DNA of 64,000 bases from Bacteroides sp. (GCF_028690125.1 NZ_JAQVBV010000011.1:82344-146343); one strand, 5' to 3'; numbered from the stretch's first letter, positions 1-9,730 are shown. Notes: generated from the sequence alone by a model not told the origin. Translations and numbers: made by a program.

Positions 1-573
1 CAAATCAAATACTACAATTTTTCCAGGTACACCATTTTTGATACCGAAAGCAAGTGCCGCTGCGGTAGGTTCATTTAGTATCCGCCTGACTTTTAAGCCA
101 GCGATGATACCCGCTTCTTTAGTTGCCTGCCGTTGTTTTTCTGAAAAATAGGCAGGTACAGTGATAACAGCTTCGCTTATTTCCATACCGAGATAATCTT
201 CCGCACTCCTTTTCATCTTTTGAAGGATGTATGACGATATTTCTTGTGGAGTGTATTGTTTTTCTTCAATCTGTACAATCAGTTTTCCATCTTCCAACCC
301 CCGTATTTCATAAGGCATCATTTCTGATTTTTCACTTATTTCAGAGATTTTTTCCCCAATAAAGCGTTTGATAGATGATACGGTACGTGTCGGATTAGTG
401 ATAGCCTGCCTTTTTGCAGACTCACCAACCTTTATTCCGGCCGAAGTAATTGCCACAATAGATGGCGTGGTATGTTTTCCTTCGCTATTTGGAATAATGG
501 TCGCATCACTTCCTTCGTAAATGGCCACACAGGAGTTTGTGGTTCCCAAATCTATGCCAATAATCTTCCCCAT
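1..573 (-). CDS. Hsp70/DnaK paralogue, 3' end beyond window
   Basis: The first 191 codons of an Hsp70-family chaperone read from an ATG at 571-573; the rest lies left of the window. The N-terminus has the Hsp70 phosphate-binding signature ([16 protein letters not shown]), then [20 protein letters not shown] and [11 protein letters not shown], all in the actin-like ATPase domain. From memory it is clearly more divergent than the housekeeping Bacteroides DnaK, with changed residues in the region around residues 70-100, so I read it as a second Hsp70 copy rather than the main dnaK. It starts 2 bases after the stop of the upstream lipoprotein gene, so the two are probably cotranscribed. ATP-dependent protein folding is the family role; its specific client is unknown. 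Confidence 0.9.
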   Translation of the reverse strand, partial: MGKIIGIDLGTTNSCVAIYEGSDATIIPNSEGKHTTPSIVAITSAGIKVGESAKRQAITNPTRTVSSIKRFIGEKISEISEKSEMMPYEIRGLEDGKLIVQIEEKQYTPQEISSYILQKMKRSAEDYLGMEISEAVITVPAYFSEKQRQATKEAGIIAGLKVRRILNEPTAAALAFGIKNGVPGKIVVFDL

Positions 574-575
574 GT

Positions 576-1601
576 CTATTTCATTGTAATTAGAATCTGT
601 TCTTTAATGAGTTTGTTGGGTAGACTATCTAGTTTGAGCCCGTCAGTAAGTTTTTGTTTTTGGAGTTTTTCGAATAAGGACTCCATCTGTTCGCCTATTG
701 AATATAATTCTTTCACTTGCTTTTCTGTGCGTGTTTCTATACACAATTGATTATAATTGGAATAAGGATTTAATAACATGGATATTGTCATTGCGGCTTG
801 TCTTCTGGTTTTTACTTGATTCCGATTGACGGCGTCCATACATCTTCGGGCATTCTGGATGAGCCGTCTGTTGGTCCTTACCCCCATATATGCTATTAAG
901 TCCTCGGGAGCTATTTTTCTGTCGGAGCTTGCTTGAACCAAAAGTTCTGTAATCTTGGCAGTTGTCTTAATAACAGTACGGACGGACTTTTCATCGTATT
1001 CGTACAAGTAGTTAAGAAAGTTAATAAAAAGGTGGTTTTCTTCACTTATGAAATCCAACATTTCCTTTTTAGATATAAATCCCTCACTGTTCCATGCTGT
1101 CAATCGGTTTGTGTATTCAGCGAGATTTTCTGATGCAGTTCTATCTGCCTGTACCTTGTCATCCAGTCTATTGAAAAAAACTTCTGCTTCTTGGAGAGCA
1201 GAAGAACTGACTGTATTGTTATTTCTATTATTGAAAGATTGTTGAACCAGTATGATGTCTTTGTACGTCCTCTGTTTGCTATCGGCTAATCTTAGCATTT
1301 CATCGGAAATATAGTTTCCTATCGTAGCACATCGAATCATATATTGTACGGATTCGGCTTTATCCAGTGTGGTATCTGCTATCATAAAATGCAATACAGT
1401 ATCTTCCAGCATTTTCCACTTTTCCAGAGTCACTATTAGGTCAGGAGTGGATATGTTTTCTATGGTACCCAGTTCTTTCTGGAATTCCCCATAAGCAGAA
1501 AAAGCCTCTATCTTGCAATCTATTTTCGATATTTGTCCTTTAGATGAACACGAGATAATCGTTAACACTAAAGCCAAGAAATAAAGTATTCGTATTTTCA
1601 T
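576..1601 (-). CDS. Hypothetical lipoprotein upstream of Hsp70 paralogue
   Basis: A 341-residue protein with a lipoprotein signal peptide: a short basic start, a hydrophobic stretch and a lipobox ending in Cys18 (IISC). It would be lipid-anchored after cleavage. The remainder is mostly charged alpha helix (many Glu, Lys, Asn and Arg) with no domain I recognise. It ends two bases before the Hsp70-like gene, so the pair probably forms a transcription unit. An exported lipoprotein coupled to a cytoplasmic chaperone gene is an odd pairing, and a functional link is only inferred from the spacing. No consensus promoter was found directly upstream. Confidence 0.8.
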   Translation of the reverse strand: MKIRILYFLALVLTIISCSSKGQISKIDCKIEAFSAYGEFQKELGTIENISTPDLIVTLEKWKMLEDTVLHFMIADTTLDKAESVQYMIRCATIGNYISDEMLRLADSKQRTYKDIILVQQSFNNRNNNTVSSSALQEAEVFFNRLDDKVQADRTASENLAEYTNRLTAWNSEGFISKKEMLDFISEENHLFINFLNYLYEYDEKSVRTVIKTTAKITELLVQASSDRKIAPEDLIAYMGVRTNRRLIQNARRCMDAVNRNQVKTRRQAAMTISMLLNPYSNYNQLCIETRTEKQVKELYSIGEQMESLFEKLQKQKLTDGLKLDSLPNKLIKEQILITMK

Positions 1602-2458
1602 TGTTGTTGAATGTTAATTGCTTATAATCAGTGTTCTTGTTTGTTGTATGATGATGGTATGAGTTTGTTTGTATCTTATTTTATAGAAAATATGGTGACC
1701 TGAAACCTTTTTCGCCGTTTGACCGTCCATTATAACTGGCAAATGTTTTTGTCATCAATCGCTGTTAGACTAAGAATGGGTGCTCTAAGTTTGATAAACT
1801 TCCAAAATATGTATTTTAGAGACATTATACAGATTTCTTTTTGACATGTTTGAAGTGGAATCTTTTCTTGCGTCTGGTTCATTTTCATTTTGGGGTATAG
1901 GCGATCTACTTTGGTATCACTCTTACCAATGGATTTTGTTATTAGCATTTTGCTATTAGCTAAATTGTATCTAACTTTTTCTTTCATATCTTTTTTTGCA
2001 AAAGTATGAATAATTGCACATACTATAAAATCGAACTTGTATGCTTTAATTATATTTATGCAATTGAACTTTATTGAAAATAATTAATCGAACCTAAATA
2101 CTATAAGTTAGTTATGTTTTGTAAGTCGCTGTTATTTTAGATCGTATCGAACATTTATGAACTGTTAGTGTTGATGAGTAGTGTGATTTATATTAAGTTT
2201 GATTATGTGTTTATATTTAATTAATCAAACATTAGTATTGTTATTTTTATAAAGCTAGAATTGATAATCTATTGTTAATTAAGAGGAGATAAATTAGGAA
2301 GTAGAATGTTCTATGAGCTTCTAAAAGATACTGTTTGGTATCTTTTGGCTTTATCATATTGTGTGTAATTTCTGAATCATCGATTAAGTGAAATGAACCG
2401 TTAATAGTATATAAAGTAACATGCATTTAAAGTATGATTTTTATTATTTGAATATTAA
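1602..2458. other. AT-rich intergenic region
   Basis: About 860 bases separate the divergently placed lipoprotein and recombinase-like genes. Apart from the doubtful 85-residue ORF it holds scattered copies of ATCGAAC or ATCAAAC (near 2031, 2087, 2147 and 2222). It also has an inverted pair, GTTTGATTA near 2189 and TAATCAAAC near 2219, which recurs in similar form near 6352-6388. I see no RNA gene. Confidence 0.5.
1730..1987 (-). CDS. Possible small ORF of 85 residues with a promoter-like upstream
   Basis: A weak candidate. The predicted 85-residue protein is basic and matches nothing I know. What speaks for it is upstream: on the minus strand there is TACTTTTG, a perfect TAnnTTTG -7 box, about 15 bases before the ATG, with a T-rich -33 region about 20 bases further up. 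The region around it is very AT-rich and otherwise has no gene. It may be a real small gene, the remains of one, or a leader for an RNA. Confidence 0.25.
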   Translation of the reverse strand: MKEKVRYNLANSKMLITKSIGKSDTKVDRLYPKMKMNQTQEKIPLQTCQKEICIMSLKYIFWKFIKLRAPILSLTAIDDKNICQL

Positions 2459-2461
2459 TTG

Positions 2462-2469
2462 TACCTTTG
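2462..2469 (+). promoter_or_regulatory. -7 box (TAnnTTTG) for the recombinase-like gene
   Basis: TACCTTTG lies 22 bases before the ATG at 2492 and fits the Bacteroides sigma-ABfr -7 consensus. The -33 region is only a T-run near 2438-2442. The longer reading frame from 2459 would begin inside this promoter, which supports the start at 2492. Confidence 0.55.
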
Positions 2470-2491
2470 TGCATTAATAAAAAATAAATCC

Positions 2492-3091
2492 ATGACCAGA
2501 ATAGGTTATATAAAACTGAATGTATCGAGCACCTCTCAAGACAGTATGGAAATACTGGAGAGTCTTGGCTGTAAGAAGATTATTATAGAGCAAGTAGAAG
2601 ATGAAGTAACACGTCCTCAATGGAAGCGTATGCTAACTCAACTGAAAAAGTCAGATGAGCTAGTTGTTCTTGGTCTCAGTAATGCAATTAGAGGGTTGCG
2701 CGAACTTGCTGCATTTTTTGAGTTATGTCGTATAAAGAAAATCCGTTTGATTTCTCTAAAAGATAAGCTAGATTCCAATGATGAACTATTTCCCGCTTCT
2801 ACTTCTAAATTCATGGATGTATTTGCTTCTTTAATGGGAGATATAGCCGTGGAAAGAGGGGCTAGTGCTCGCATCCGTGCACAGAATAGAGGGAATGCTC
2901 TCGGGCGGCCGGTTGGCAGTCGGGATAAGCAGAGAGAAAAACTCTGCATTGAACTTTATATGGGTGGTAGCAATGTTGAAGATATTTTAAAAGAGACAGG
3001 GTTTCGTTCAAAAAGTTCAGTTTTTAGAATTTTGAGGAATAATGGTATGGAACCTGACCGTCGTCCGGGTAAAAAGAAAAAAGCAGATTAG
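2492..3091 (+). CDS. Serine-recombinase-like protein with degenerate catalytic motif
   Basis: A 199-residue protein built like a small resolvase/invertase: an N-terminal catalytic-type fold (RIGYIKLN, then LESLGCKKIIIEQ, RPQW, GDI-VERGASARIRAQNRG) and GRPVGSRDKQ leading into a C-terminal helix-turn-helix (residues about 155-190). The usual GYaRVSt motif with the nucleophilic serine reads GYIKLNVSSTSQ. The DRLgR motif, which carries catalytic arginine, reads LSNAIRG. It may therefore bind DNA without recombining it, or use a shifted serine. The start at 2492 was chosen because a -7 box covers the longer alternative. Its stop overlaps the convergent membrane-protein gene by four bases. Confidence 0.75.
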   Translation: MTRIGYIKLNVSSTSQDSMEILESLGCKKIIIEQVEDEVTRPQWKRMLTQLKKSDELVVLGLSNAIRGLRELAAFFELCRIKKIRLISLKDKLDSNDELFPASTSKFMDVFASLMGDIAVERGASARIRAQNRGNALGRPVGSRDKQREKLCIELYMGGSNVEDILKETGFRSKSSVFRILRNNGMEPDRRPGKKKKAD

Positions 3092-4140
3092 GCTATCAAA
3101 TTATGCACAAATATGATAATCGTCAAACAGATGGCTACATATAAGCTAAATATACGTTCTCTTTCCTTTACATATTGAAGATCTGCAAGTCTTGCTGAAC
3201 AGATTATTGTCATCCATCCGAACAAGATGGACGTTGCTAGTGTGCGTGGACGGAATCCAACTATCGAAAATTCGATATATAATGCTGCCATGCCTAATAA
3301 TAGCAATGGTATATAAATTAGATTCCTTTGAGAAAAAAACAGTTCGTTCCACTTTCTAGGTACCCAATCATGTAGCTTTGCGCCTATTTCTATGATCAGA
3401 AATAAAGCTAAAACGATGTATATCACATAAGGTTTGGGTGTAAGGGAAAGAAATGCCATCTGTATAATGCAATATCCCAAATAAATAACGCCGACCTGTA
3501 TGGCTGTTTCAGCCACGACTAATTGTGTCCAGGCAAGCCATCGAGGAATACGAACCGATTCCTTTCTTCTGTGCAGGTCCACTACAAGGAATAGTGAAGG
3601 AAAAATTACCGAAAAACAAAATACACAAGCTTTGAATAGAGTTATTTGTAATCCGCTGGCACCTATATTGCCCATTGATGCAATCACGTACAAGATTACC
3701 AATAGCAGAATGGCAAAAGCCGTATAATACAACGCTATGAAAAAATGTCTGAAAAGTTGGTAAATACGGTTGGATATACGGATTCCATCACTCAGGCACA
3801 ACGTTGCCAGTGCCGCTATCCATGATGTCAACATCAGCGTATGAGGAAATCCGGCATGATAGGCTCCCGTCATGTAGATAACAAAAAGTGCCGGTGTTCC
3901 ATAATAAATGACTCTTTTTATCCTGCCAAGATAGTGCATCCCGCAAAGAGATGGAATACCAAAACACAGCCATTCGCTTTGCCGGGTGTACAGGTACAAC
4001 AAGAAGGTGAGAGTTGCGCATCCGAATTCTATTGGAACATCAACGAATGTCATTTTTGTTAGTGTCCGTATTATGGTCAGTAGTTTTGCAGGAAGAATTC
4101 TTGCCCAAATCATTGTTTTAGAAGAATTTGAATTTTGCAT
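3088..4140 (-). CDS. Polytopic inner-membrane protein
   Basis: A 350-residue protein made almost entirely of hydrophobic segments, roughly eight or nine predicted membrane helices, separated by short basic loops such as LGRIKRV and DLHRRKES. No catalytic or transport motif stands out. It resembles Bacteroidetes membrane proteins of the DUF4153 type in composition, but I cannot confirm that family. Its start overlaps the end of the helicase gene by about 23 bases, so the two are likely translated from one message. Confidence 0.75.
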   Translation of the reverse strand: MQNSNSSKTMIWARILPAKLLTIIRTLTKMTFVDVPIEFGCATLTFLLYLYTRQSEWLCFGIPSLCGMHYLGRIKRVIYYGTPALFVIYMTGAYHAGFPHTLMLTSWIAALATLCLSDGIRISNRIYQLFRHFFIALYYTAFAILLLVILYVIASMGNIGASGLQITLFKACVFCFSVIFPSLFLVVDLHRRKESVRIPRWLAWTQLVVAETAIQVGVIYLGYCIIQMAFLSLTPKPYVIYIVLALFLIIEIGAKLHDWVPRKWNELFFSQRNLIYIPLLLLGMAALYIEFSIVGFRPRTLATSILFGWMTIICSARLADLQYVKERERIFSLYVAICLTIIIFVHNLIA

Positions 4141-6286
4141 TATTATCCATTAGGAGTCTGCCTTCCGACATGGTTTGGTGGCTTCCTGACTTACATTCAA
4201 ATAAATCAAGGGAGATATTTGAAAAGAAAAAATAGGGAATGGAAAGTCCGGGAAACGACTCTTCTTTCGCTCTGTATAATGATGAAAAGTCCTTAGAGGA
4301 GGCATAATAGGTTTTGCCTCCCTGATGAAAGCTTACTTCTGTACCTTGAATGGAGGTTATCTGTACTTTCTTGAAAGGAGGATCTGAAGGTGTAGGCTTA
4401 TTCGCTACATAATAGTCACCGGTTTTTATAGTGGCAGGTCTCATTCGGTTGGGTGTAGCCATCTCCCAAGTATTGTATTCAGTCATTATGGCGAGTTGTT
4501 TTCTGGGGCGCGTGAGGGCTACGTACAAACATCTTCTTTCCTCTTCGATGGCATCTGCACCTTCTTTAATGGCAATATCACAAGGGTAGCTCCCAATACA
4601 CATGTCGAGAATGTAACAATAGTCAGCTTCCAGACCTTTTGCCGAATGAATGGTGGAGATAATGACGGCATCATCCGTTGCCGGGTTTGTGCCTGTTTGC
4701 GGGTCCAACACATAGTCGTTGATGAATCCGGAAAGTGATTTCGCATTTGCGGCAATTTCAATCAAAGCGGCAAAGTCTTTCTTTCGCCTGTTCCAGTCTT
4801 TTTGATATTTATCGGATAGCAAATCGACCAATGATTTTACGATTCCTGATAGGCACGACTGGGTATCCATGCTTTGGGATAAAGCATACCTTATTACTTG
4901 AGCAGGCGCGCTGAAGTGAGTCGTGTCTTTCATCAAATCCACCATCTCTTCCAATGTATTTTCATCTTTCATGGAGCCAATCATCTTCTTCGCTTTGGAT
5001 TCGCCGATTCCCGGCCAAAGTTCGAGGTATCTCATCCAAGCCAACTCGTCGTGCGGGTTTGCGATGATGCGCAAAGTGGATACGACATCCCTTATATGTG
5101 CCGATTTCAATAGAGAGATACCTCCGTACAGGACGTATGGGATATGATTGGCCAGCAGAGTTGCTTCTACCTGTTTTGCTTGATACGCATTTCTTGCCAG
5201 TACCATGTGATCAGCATAGTGTGCTCCATTTTTGAGATGCTCTTTGATGTCGGATTCAATAAATACAGCTTCTTCCGCCTTGTTATTCACAAAAACCAAA
5301 AGCGGCTTTTTACCTTTCTTCTGCTGTGCTACAAGCTTCTTCTCGTATTTCAATGGCGACATTTCGAGCAATTGATTGGATACATCCAAAATCGCTTGCG
5401 AGCTGCGATAGTTTCTGACCAGCTTCATTACCGTTGAATCAGGAACACGCTCTTTGAAAGAATGGATGGAGTGAAAGTCTGCTCCCCTGAAGGCATAGAT
5501 GGACTGTGCATCATCTCCGACACAAAACAGGTGGCAACCGGGCATGAATATCTCAAGTAGTTTCCATTGCAACGGGTTGGTGTCCTGCATTTCGTCTACC
5601 AGTATATGGTCATACCGTGAAGTTACCCGTTGGCGGAGAGGTGCGTTTTGAGTAAGGGCATCAACGGCTTTGATAAGTATGTCATCATAATCTAAATATC
5701 GGTGTTGCTTTTTGTATTCCTCGTAGAGTCCGATGATGTGTTCTATGGTTCCCGTGATGCTTTTCAAATAAGACTCGGTGGCTTGATCGCCAAATTTGTT
5801 ATACAGAAACTTATGTACAGACACACTCATTTCACAATCCGTGTTCAACTGAAATGAGCGGATAGAAAGTATGTCTGACGCTTTTATGCTATCAGTAAGG
5901 CTGTTCTTCTCTTTGTTGAATACAAGCCTCATGACAACCTCTTGGTCGTCTCCGTCAATAATAGTCCATCCACCCATGTGGAAGAAATCTGGATTGGCAC
6001 GGATAATCTCTAAGCACCAGCCATGAAAGGTTGAGCCTTGCAGCATCGCATCTATTTTTTCTTCGGCAAGGATATGGGCGGCACGTACTGCAATCTCGTT
6101 GGCAGACTTTCGGGTGAATGAGATGATTTTTAACCGGGATGAGTCAACGTTGTTTTTGATCAGCCATGCGGCTCTTGAGATGATGGTCATCGTCTTCCCT
6201 GTTCCGGCACCAGCAAGTAGCAATAAGTGCTTCCCGTTAAAAGTGACAGCCGCTTTTTGTTCTTTGTTTAAGTTGTTCAGATACAT
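4118..6286 (-). CDS. UvrD/PcrA-type superfamily 1 DNA helicase
   Basis: A 722-residue ATP-dependent 3'-5' helicase by family. All the SF1A motifs are visible: Walker A GAGTGKT (Lys31), DEMQDTNP near residue 230, GDDAQSIYAFRGA, LVRNYRSS, ISTIHSAKGLEADY near residue 543, and EERRCLYVALTRPRKQ. The C-terminus (about 100 residues) is not part of the helicase core and may be a short tudor-like or protein-contact tail. I chose the ATG at 6286 because the 13 residues before it precede the conserved LN-EQ-AAV start. It probably acts in repair, or in replication of mobile DNA given the neighbouring element remnant. Confidence 0.92.
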   Translation of the reverse strand: MYLNNLNKEQKAAVTFNGKHLLLLAGAGTGKTMTIISRAAWLIKNNVDSSRLKIISFTRKSANEIAVRAAHILAEEKIDAMLQGSTFHGWCLEIIRANPDFFHMGGWTIIDGDDQEVVMRLVFNKEKNSLTDSIKASDILSIRSFQLNTDCEMSVSVHKFLYNKFGDQATESYLKSITGTIEHIIGLYEEYKKQHRYLDYDDILIKAVDALTQNAPLRQRVTSRYDHILVDEMQDTNPLQWKLLEIFMPGCHLFCVGDDAQSIYAFRGADFHSIHSFKERVPDSTVMKLVRNYRSSQAILDVSNQLLEMSPLKYEKKLVAQQKKGKKPLLVFVNNKAEEAVFIESDIKEHLKNGAHYADHMVLARNAYQAKQVEATLLANHIPYVLYGGISLLKSAHIRDVVSTLRIIANPHDELAWMRYLELWPGIGESKAKKMIGSMKDENTLEEMVDLMKDTTHFSAPAQVIRYALSQSMDTQSCLSGIVKSLVDLLSDKYQKDWNRRKKDFAALIEIAANAKSLSGFINDYVLDPQTGTNPATDDAVIISTIHSAKGLEADYCYILDMCIGSYPCDIAIKEGADAIEEERRCLYVALTRPRKQLAIMTEYNTWEMATPNRMRPATIKTGDYYVANKPTPSDPPFKKVQITSIQGTEVSFHQGGKTYYASSKDFSSLYRAKEESFPGLSIPYFFFSNISLDLFECKSGSHQTMSEGRLLMDNNAKFKFF

Positions 6287-6621
6287 TTTTCTATTTATTT
6301 TATACACAAATATCGTGAAAAACAACGAGATAAGAAAGCATTATGAGTATAAAGTTTGATTATTATATCTATTTAATTAAATCGAACTAATATCGGATTT
6401 AGGATATTTGTATTGGCTAATCCAAATTCAATATTTACAGCTTAATTATAAATTGTTTATCAATATGTTGTGGATTAACAAGTCTGATGTTCATTAATTG
6501 ATAGTGATGTCTATTAACGCTTTACTACAAAAAGTGACAAGTCTGATTTAATGTAAAATCAGACTAAATATAGGACTTGGACATACTATACCTGAATCTG
6601 ACGAATTACCAGTATTGAAAC
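6287..6621. other. AT-rich intergenic region with inverted repeats
   Basis: Two structures are visible. Around 6352-6388 there is GTTTGATTA, then TTAATTAAATCGAAC, a close copy of the inverted pair at 2189-2227. At 6541-6566 there is a perfect 10-bp inverted repeat, listed separately. No coding potential was seen. Confidence 0.5.
6541..6566 (-). terminator. Possible terminator after the DUF6371 gene
   Basis: AGTCTGATTT and AAATCAGACT form a perfect 10-bp stem with a 6-base loop. It sits 56 bases past the stop of the minus-strand DUF6371 gene, and a TTTTTG run follows about eight bases beyond the stem on that strand. The AT-rich stem makes this a moderate call; a protein-binding site is the alternative. 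Confidence 0.4.
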
Positions 6622-7668
6622 TTATACTGGTTCCAATCCAAAGGTATCTATCAATAACTGTAAAGCTGGATTTGCTTGGAGGAATTGACCTAAAACAGCT
6701 TCTTGCAAAGGTCGTTGAAGCAGAATGTCGGCAATATCAATCCCGGCATTCCATTGTTCATCGCTTGTATTTTCTTCCATCAGATTTGAAATAGACACTG
6801 AGAAATGTTCTGATTTTAATTTAGCATAAAAGGCATACCATGTATCATACGCTTTTGAATCAGGGAAAAGGCATATTCTTCTGCCTTGAAGAATGTGATA
6901 CCTTGAATGAAGACAACCATTCTTACCGCCACTGGCAATCCAAACAAACTCCCTCATGTAGGCTGCACTAATTAATGCTGATTTTTCGCTTTCGACAATG
7001 GCAATTGGTTTATCCGGATATAGCTTCAGGAGATGTTCTCCAAAGAAGCATTGCTCTAAATGAAAGTTTTCAAGTTTCATTTCGCTATGAGCCCAAGTAA
7101 TCCGGCTGTACCCTTCTTTCACTCGATGCCCATTGCTTCGGTGGTAGAGCATAATCTTTCCGGTACGGATTTCTCCATCAATGGATACTTGCCAGAATAC
7201 AGTAGCAGCACCATTCCATTTTTTCGATGTGCCTACGTGGTATTCTTTGAATAACTCTGTCGTTTCGTTCTGTCCAAGTTTTGTGCAGAGGAAAAAAAAT
7301 AGATTGTTGTTTGCATACCAGTGTCCGGAACACGAAGCACACATTACTTTCTTGTCAATGCAACTTACCATATGAGGTTGTGAGATATGTGGGCGTACTT
7401 GTTTTATGAAAGTCGTTGTAACTTGATCGTTACCTGCATCCATCAGTTCTTTTAGAGCTTCGGGATTGTCTCTAAAAAACGCTGCCGGCGGATAATGGTA
7501 GCCACAATTATTGGTTCTATTGCACTTACCCACAGTTTCGGGAAAGATAAAGCTGCCTTCTGTATCCGCATAACGTGTAAATTCCTTCTGCCGTCCGCAA
7601 CCGGGACAAGTGTATCGATTCTTGTTGGTACGGTCATATTTTTCTAATACGAATCTATAGCTTTTCAT
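6622..7668 (-). CDS. DUF6371-type primase-like protein of element remnant
   Basis: A 348-residue protein of the type carried by Bacteroides mobilizable elements. The N-terminus has a zinc-finger-like pattern (YTCPGCGR, then GKCNRTNNCGYH), as in CHC2-type primase fingers. The middle has a toprim-like stretch IAIVESEKSALISAAY followed by WIASGGKNGC and a DSKAYD acidic motif. A role in element replication or priming is inferred. It is colinear with, and homologous to, the gene at 19846-20901, so the two cassettes are paralogous copies. It lies downstream of the DUF3987 gene as the last gene of this cassette. Confidence 0.8.
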   Translation of the reverse strand: MKSYRFVLEKYDRTNKNRYTCPGCGRQKEFTRYADTEGSFIFPETVGKCNRTNNCGYHYPPAAFFRDNPEALKELMDAGNDQVTTTFIKQVRPHISQPHMVSCIDKKVMCASCSGHWYANNNLFFFLCTKLGQNETTELFKEYHVGTSKKWNGAATVFWQVSIDGEIRTGKIMLYHRSNGHRVKEGYSRITWAHSEMKLENFHLEQCFFGEHLLKLYPDKPIAIVESEKSALISAAYMREFVWIASGGKNGCLHSRYHILQGRRICLFPDSKAYDTWYAFYAKLKSEHFSVSISNLMEENTSDEQWNAGIDIADILLQRPLQEAVLGQFLQANPALQLLIDTFGLEPV

Positions 7669-7840
7669 GAATTATTCGCTGTTTTGAGGACTAAAATGCC
7701 AATATCGCCATCGAAATGGTATTGTTTCACTCTTTAGATATTGCATATATTATCCGTTGATATTCAGATTCTTGTTTGTATAAAATAGAATTTTAAAGAT
7801 GGCAAATCGCCAATATCGCCAGAATCGCCAGTGTGTATTA

Positions 7841-9259
7841 CTAAAAGCTGTACATCTTCTTATAAGTTCCATGTCGTTGCTTTGAAAATAGTTTCTCTGA
7901 CCGGGTGCTGTCCCCAACAAACCGGTCGAAGGTTCGTGGTGGCATTCCGAGATTCGTAGCAATATCTTTACCTGCTTTCGTCTCGAACTCTTCGGGCAAA
8001 GCCATATAGACCTTGCGCTCCAATTCTGACAGGTGGATGTCATTTTCAACAAAAAAGTAGAAATAAATCCGATGGAAAACTTTTCTGAAATATTCAATGA
8101 GTAAAATGGCGCGCTGTACAGTGGACAGGTCTATCTGTTCCATCGTTGCTTCACCGTTTCTCCACCGTTCAGCCTGAATGATGAGACACAAACGTCCTAA
8201 TGCTGTACTAAGTTTACCGAAGTAACTGGCAAGTATGATATTACCACTGTCATTCATCTCGTTAATCATTTGCACATTGGCTTGTTTCCATTCGGTGAAT
8301 TTGGCTTTTGCCTCTTTTGATAGTTTGAGATTTTTAGGAATAACCTCTTTGCTATCATCAATAACTGCCAATTCAAGGATATCCTCGATGAAGGAATTCC
8401 ACCAATCCAGCTCCTGCTCGGGGACGTTATCATCGTCTGCCAATTCCAGCTTCTGATCAAGCGGGTAGGCAAACAATAATCGGGCCATAAAACCATTCTC
8501 TGTTTTATCTCCGTCAATCAGGTGTTTCAATTGTTCAATTTGAGTTCCTCCGATTACAGAGATTAAGGGTTCTGTTACTACAATGTTATAATCTTCGCTC
8601 TTGCGGTTGTAGATGATGTCACTGTGATTGTAACGTTCGTTCCAGAACGTACTTTCATCCATGCCTTTGGTATATCTTTGGGAGTTCTTCGTCCATCGGC
8701 TAATCTCGTCTTGGTATAGTAACATTCCATTTTTAGAACATTCGAGCGCAGAAACCAGCCATTCAAGCGTATAATCTTGAGTTATGAAGTATGCTTTTTT
8801 AGGTGATTTCGGCTTTTCCAGCCCTTCTTTGTCTTTGGTATTCTCGTATTTTTCTAACTTTTGGTAAAATGCTTCCAGCTCTTGGTTGTATTGCAAGGCA
8901 AGTTTCCTGTTGTGTAGTAGCAAAGGTCTAAGGATTAAACGTGTGGGCGGTGTCTTTCCGATGCTTGGGTAACCAACCATTACGTAAAACAGTCCCGGAT
9001 AATCGTGGAAAGTGTTGTTGATCTCAATGCGGAACCGTTTGCCGATAGCCACCCCTATGGCACACAGAATATTGATTCCCAGATAATCTTTCTTGAAACG
9101 AAGATGCTCGTGGATGGACAAGATGAACTGTCTGGTTCTAAGGGAAAAGGCTTCGACCGGAAATTCTCCCAGTGCTGTTTCTGTTTGTATCTGTTTTGCA
9201 TCTGCAATAACATCTTCAGGCGTTACGGGCTTTTTCCCTGCCGTCTTTTGATCTCTCAT
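7841..9259 (-). CDS. DUF3987-type replication protein of element remnant
   Basis: A 472-residue DUF3987 protein. It starts with the conserved FPVEAF...RQFI region, has a P-loop-like GYPSIGKT, then ITQDYTLEWLVSALE and LYQDEISRW, which resembles a Walker B in helicase-like ATPases. It is homologous over its full length to the protein at 18399-19769, including the C-terminal winged-helix-like segment (DIATNLGMPPRTFDRFV). The family is common beside primase-like genes in Bacteroidetes mobile elements, and a helicase or initiator role is inferred. It follows the HTH gene by nine bases. Confidence 0.8.
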   Translation of the reverse strand: MRDQKTAGKKPVTPEDVIADAKQIQTETALGEFPVEAFSLRTRQFILSIHEHLRFKKDYLGINILCAIGVAIGKRFRIEINNTFHDYPGLFYVMVGYPSIGKTPPTRLILRPLLLHNRKLALQYNQELEAFYQKLEKYENTKDKEGLEKPKSPKKAYFITQDYTLEWLVSALECSKNGMLLYQDEISRWTKNSQRYTKGMDESTFWNERYNHSDIIYNRKSEDYNIVVTEPLISVIGGTQIEQLKHLIDGDKTENGFMARLLFAYPLDQKLELADDDNVPEQELDWWNSFIEDILELAVIDDSKEVIPKNLKLSKEAKAKFTEWKQANVQMINEMNDSGNIILASYFGKLSTALGRLCLIIQAERWRNGEATMEQIDLSTVQRAILLIEYFRKVFHRIYFYFFVENDIHLSELERKVYMALPEEFETKAGKDIATNLGMPPRTFDRFVGDSTRSEKLFSKQRHGTYKKMYSF

Positions 9260-9268
9260 AATTATTGT

Positions 9269-9619
9269 CTATCGTAGGTGAAAGGGAATGGATGTCTCGG
9301 ATAAAATATCCTCTTCGGTTTTTATCTTGTGAGCTTTTATCCACTCAGTCAATTCAGACTTACGAAAACGCAGACTATTCCCGAGCTTGTAATACGGAAT
9401 CGCATTGTTGCATGTATAGCGGTAAATAGTGCTTTTACTCTTCTTCAACAGTACGCTCGCTTGTTCAATGTCGATTTCGTCACCATTATCAATGAATAGC
9501 ATCTGTTCACTCTCCTTTGACTGGTTCTCCACTTGGGTTGACATCATTTCGATGAGATGCTCGATTGCCTGTGGCAAGTTATCGTGTGTAACTTTGCCGA
9601 ATTTTTCAACGTTTGCCAT
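9269..9619 (-). CDS. Excisionase-like HTH protein of element remnant
   Basis: A 116-residue protein. The first third has the LPQAIEHL motif shared with the protein at 18021-18386. The second half is a MerR/excisionase winged helix (ASVLLKKSKSTIYRYTCNN, LGNSLRFRKSELTEWI). Such proteins regulate excision or replication genes in Bacteroides elements. I chose the ATG at 9619 because the paralogue has the same distance to LPQAI. It heads the cassette HTH, DUF3987, DUF6371. Confidence 0.8.
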   Translation of the reverse strand: MANVEKFGKVTHDNLPQAIEHLIEMMSTQVENQSKESEQMLFIDNGDEIDIEQASVLLKKSKSTIYRYTCNNAIPYYKLGNSLRFRKSELTEWIKAHKIKTEEDILSETSIPFHLR

Positions 9620-9730
9620 TTTGTTACATTTTTGATTTGATGCAGCAAAGGAAAGCAAAGAACTAATGATGATAATTTGTCATCATCTAATCTTCAATTA
9701 TTTAAGATGTCTTAATGCATGCCTCGTAAA

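Noticed and set aside
7750..8097. 115-codon minus-strand frame between DUF6371 and DUF3987 genes
   Set aside because: It overlaps the end of the DUF3987 gene in another frame and has no homology to the corresponding region of the second cassette.
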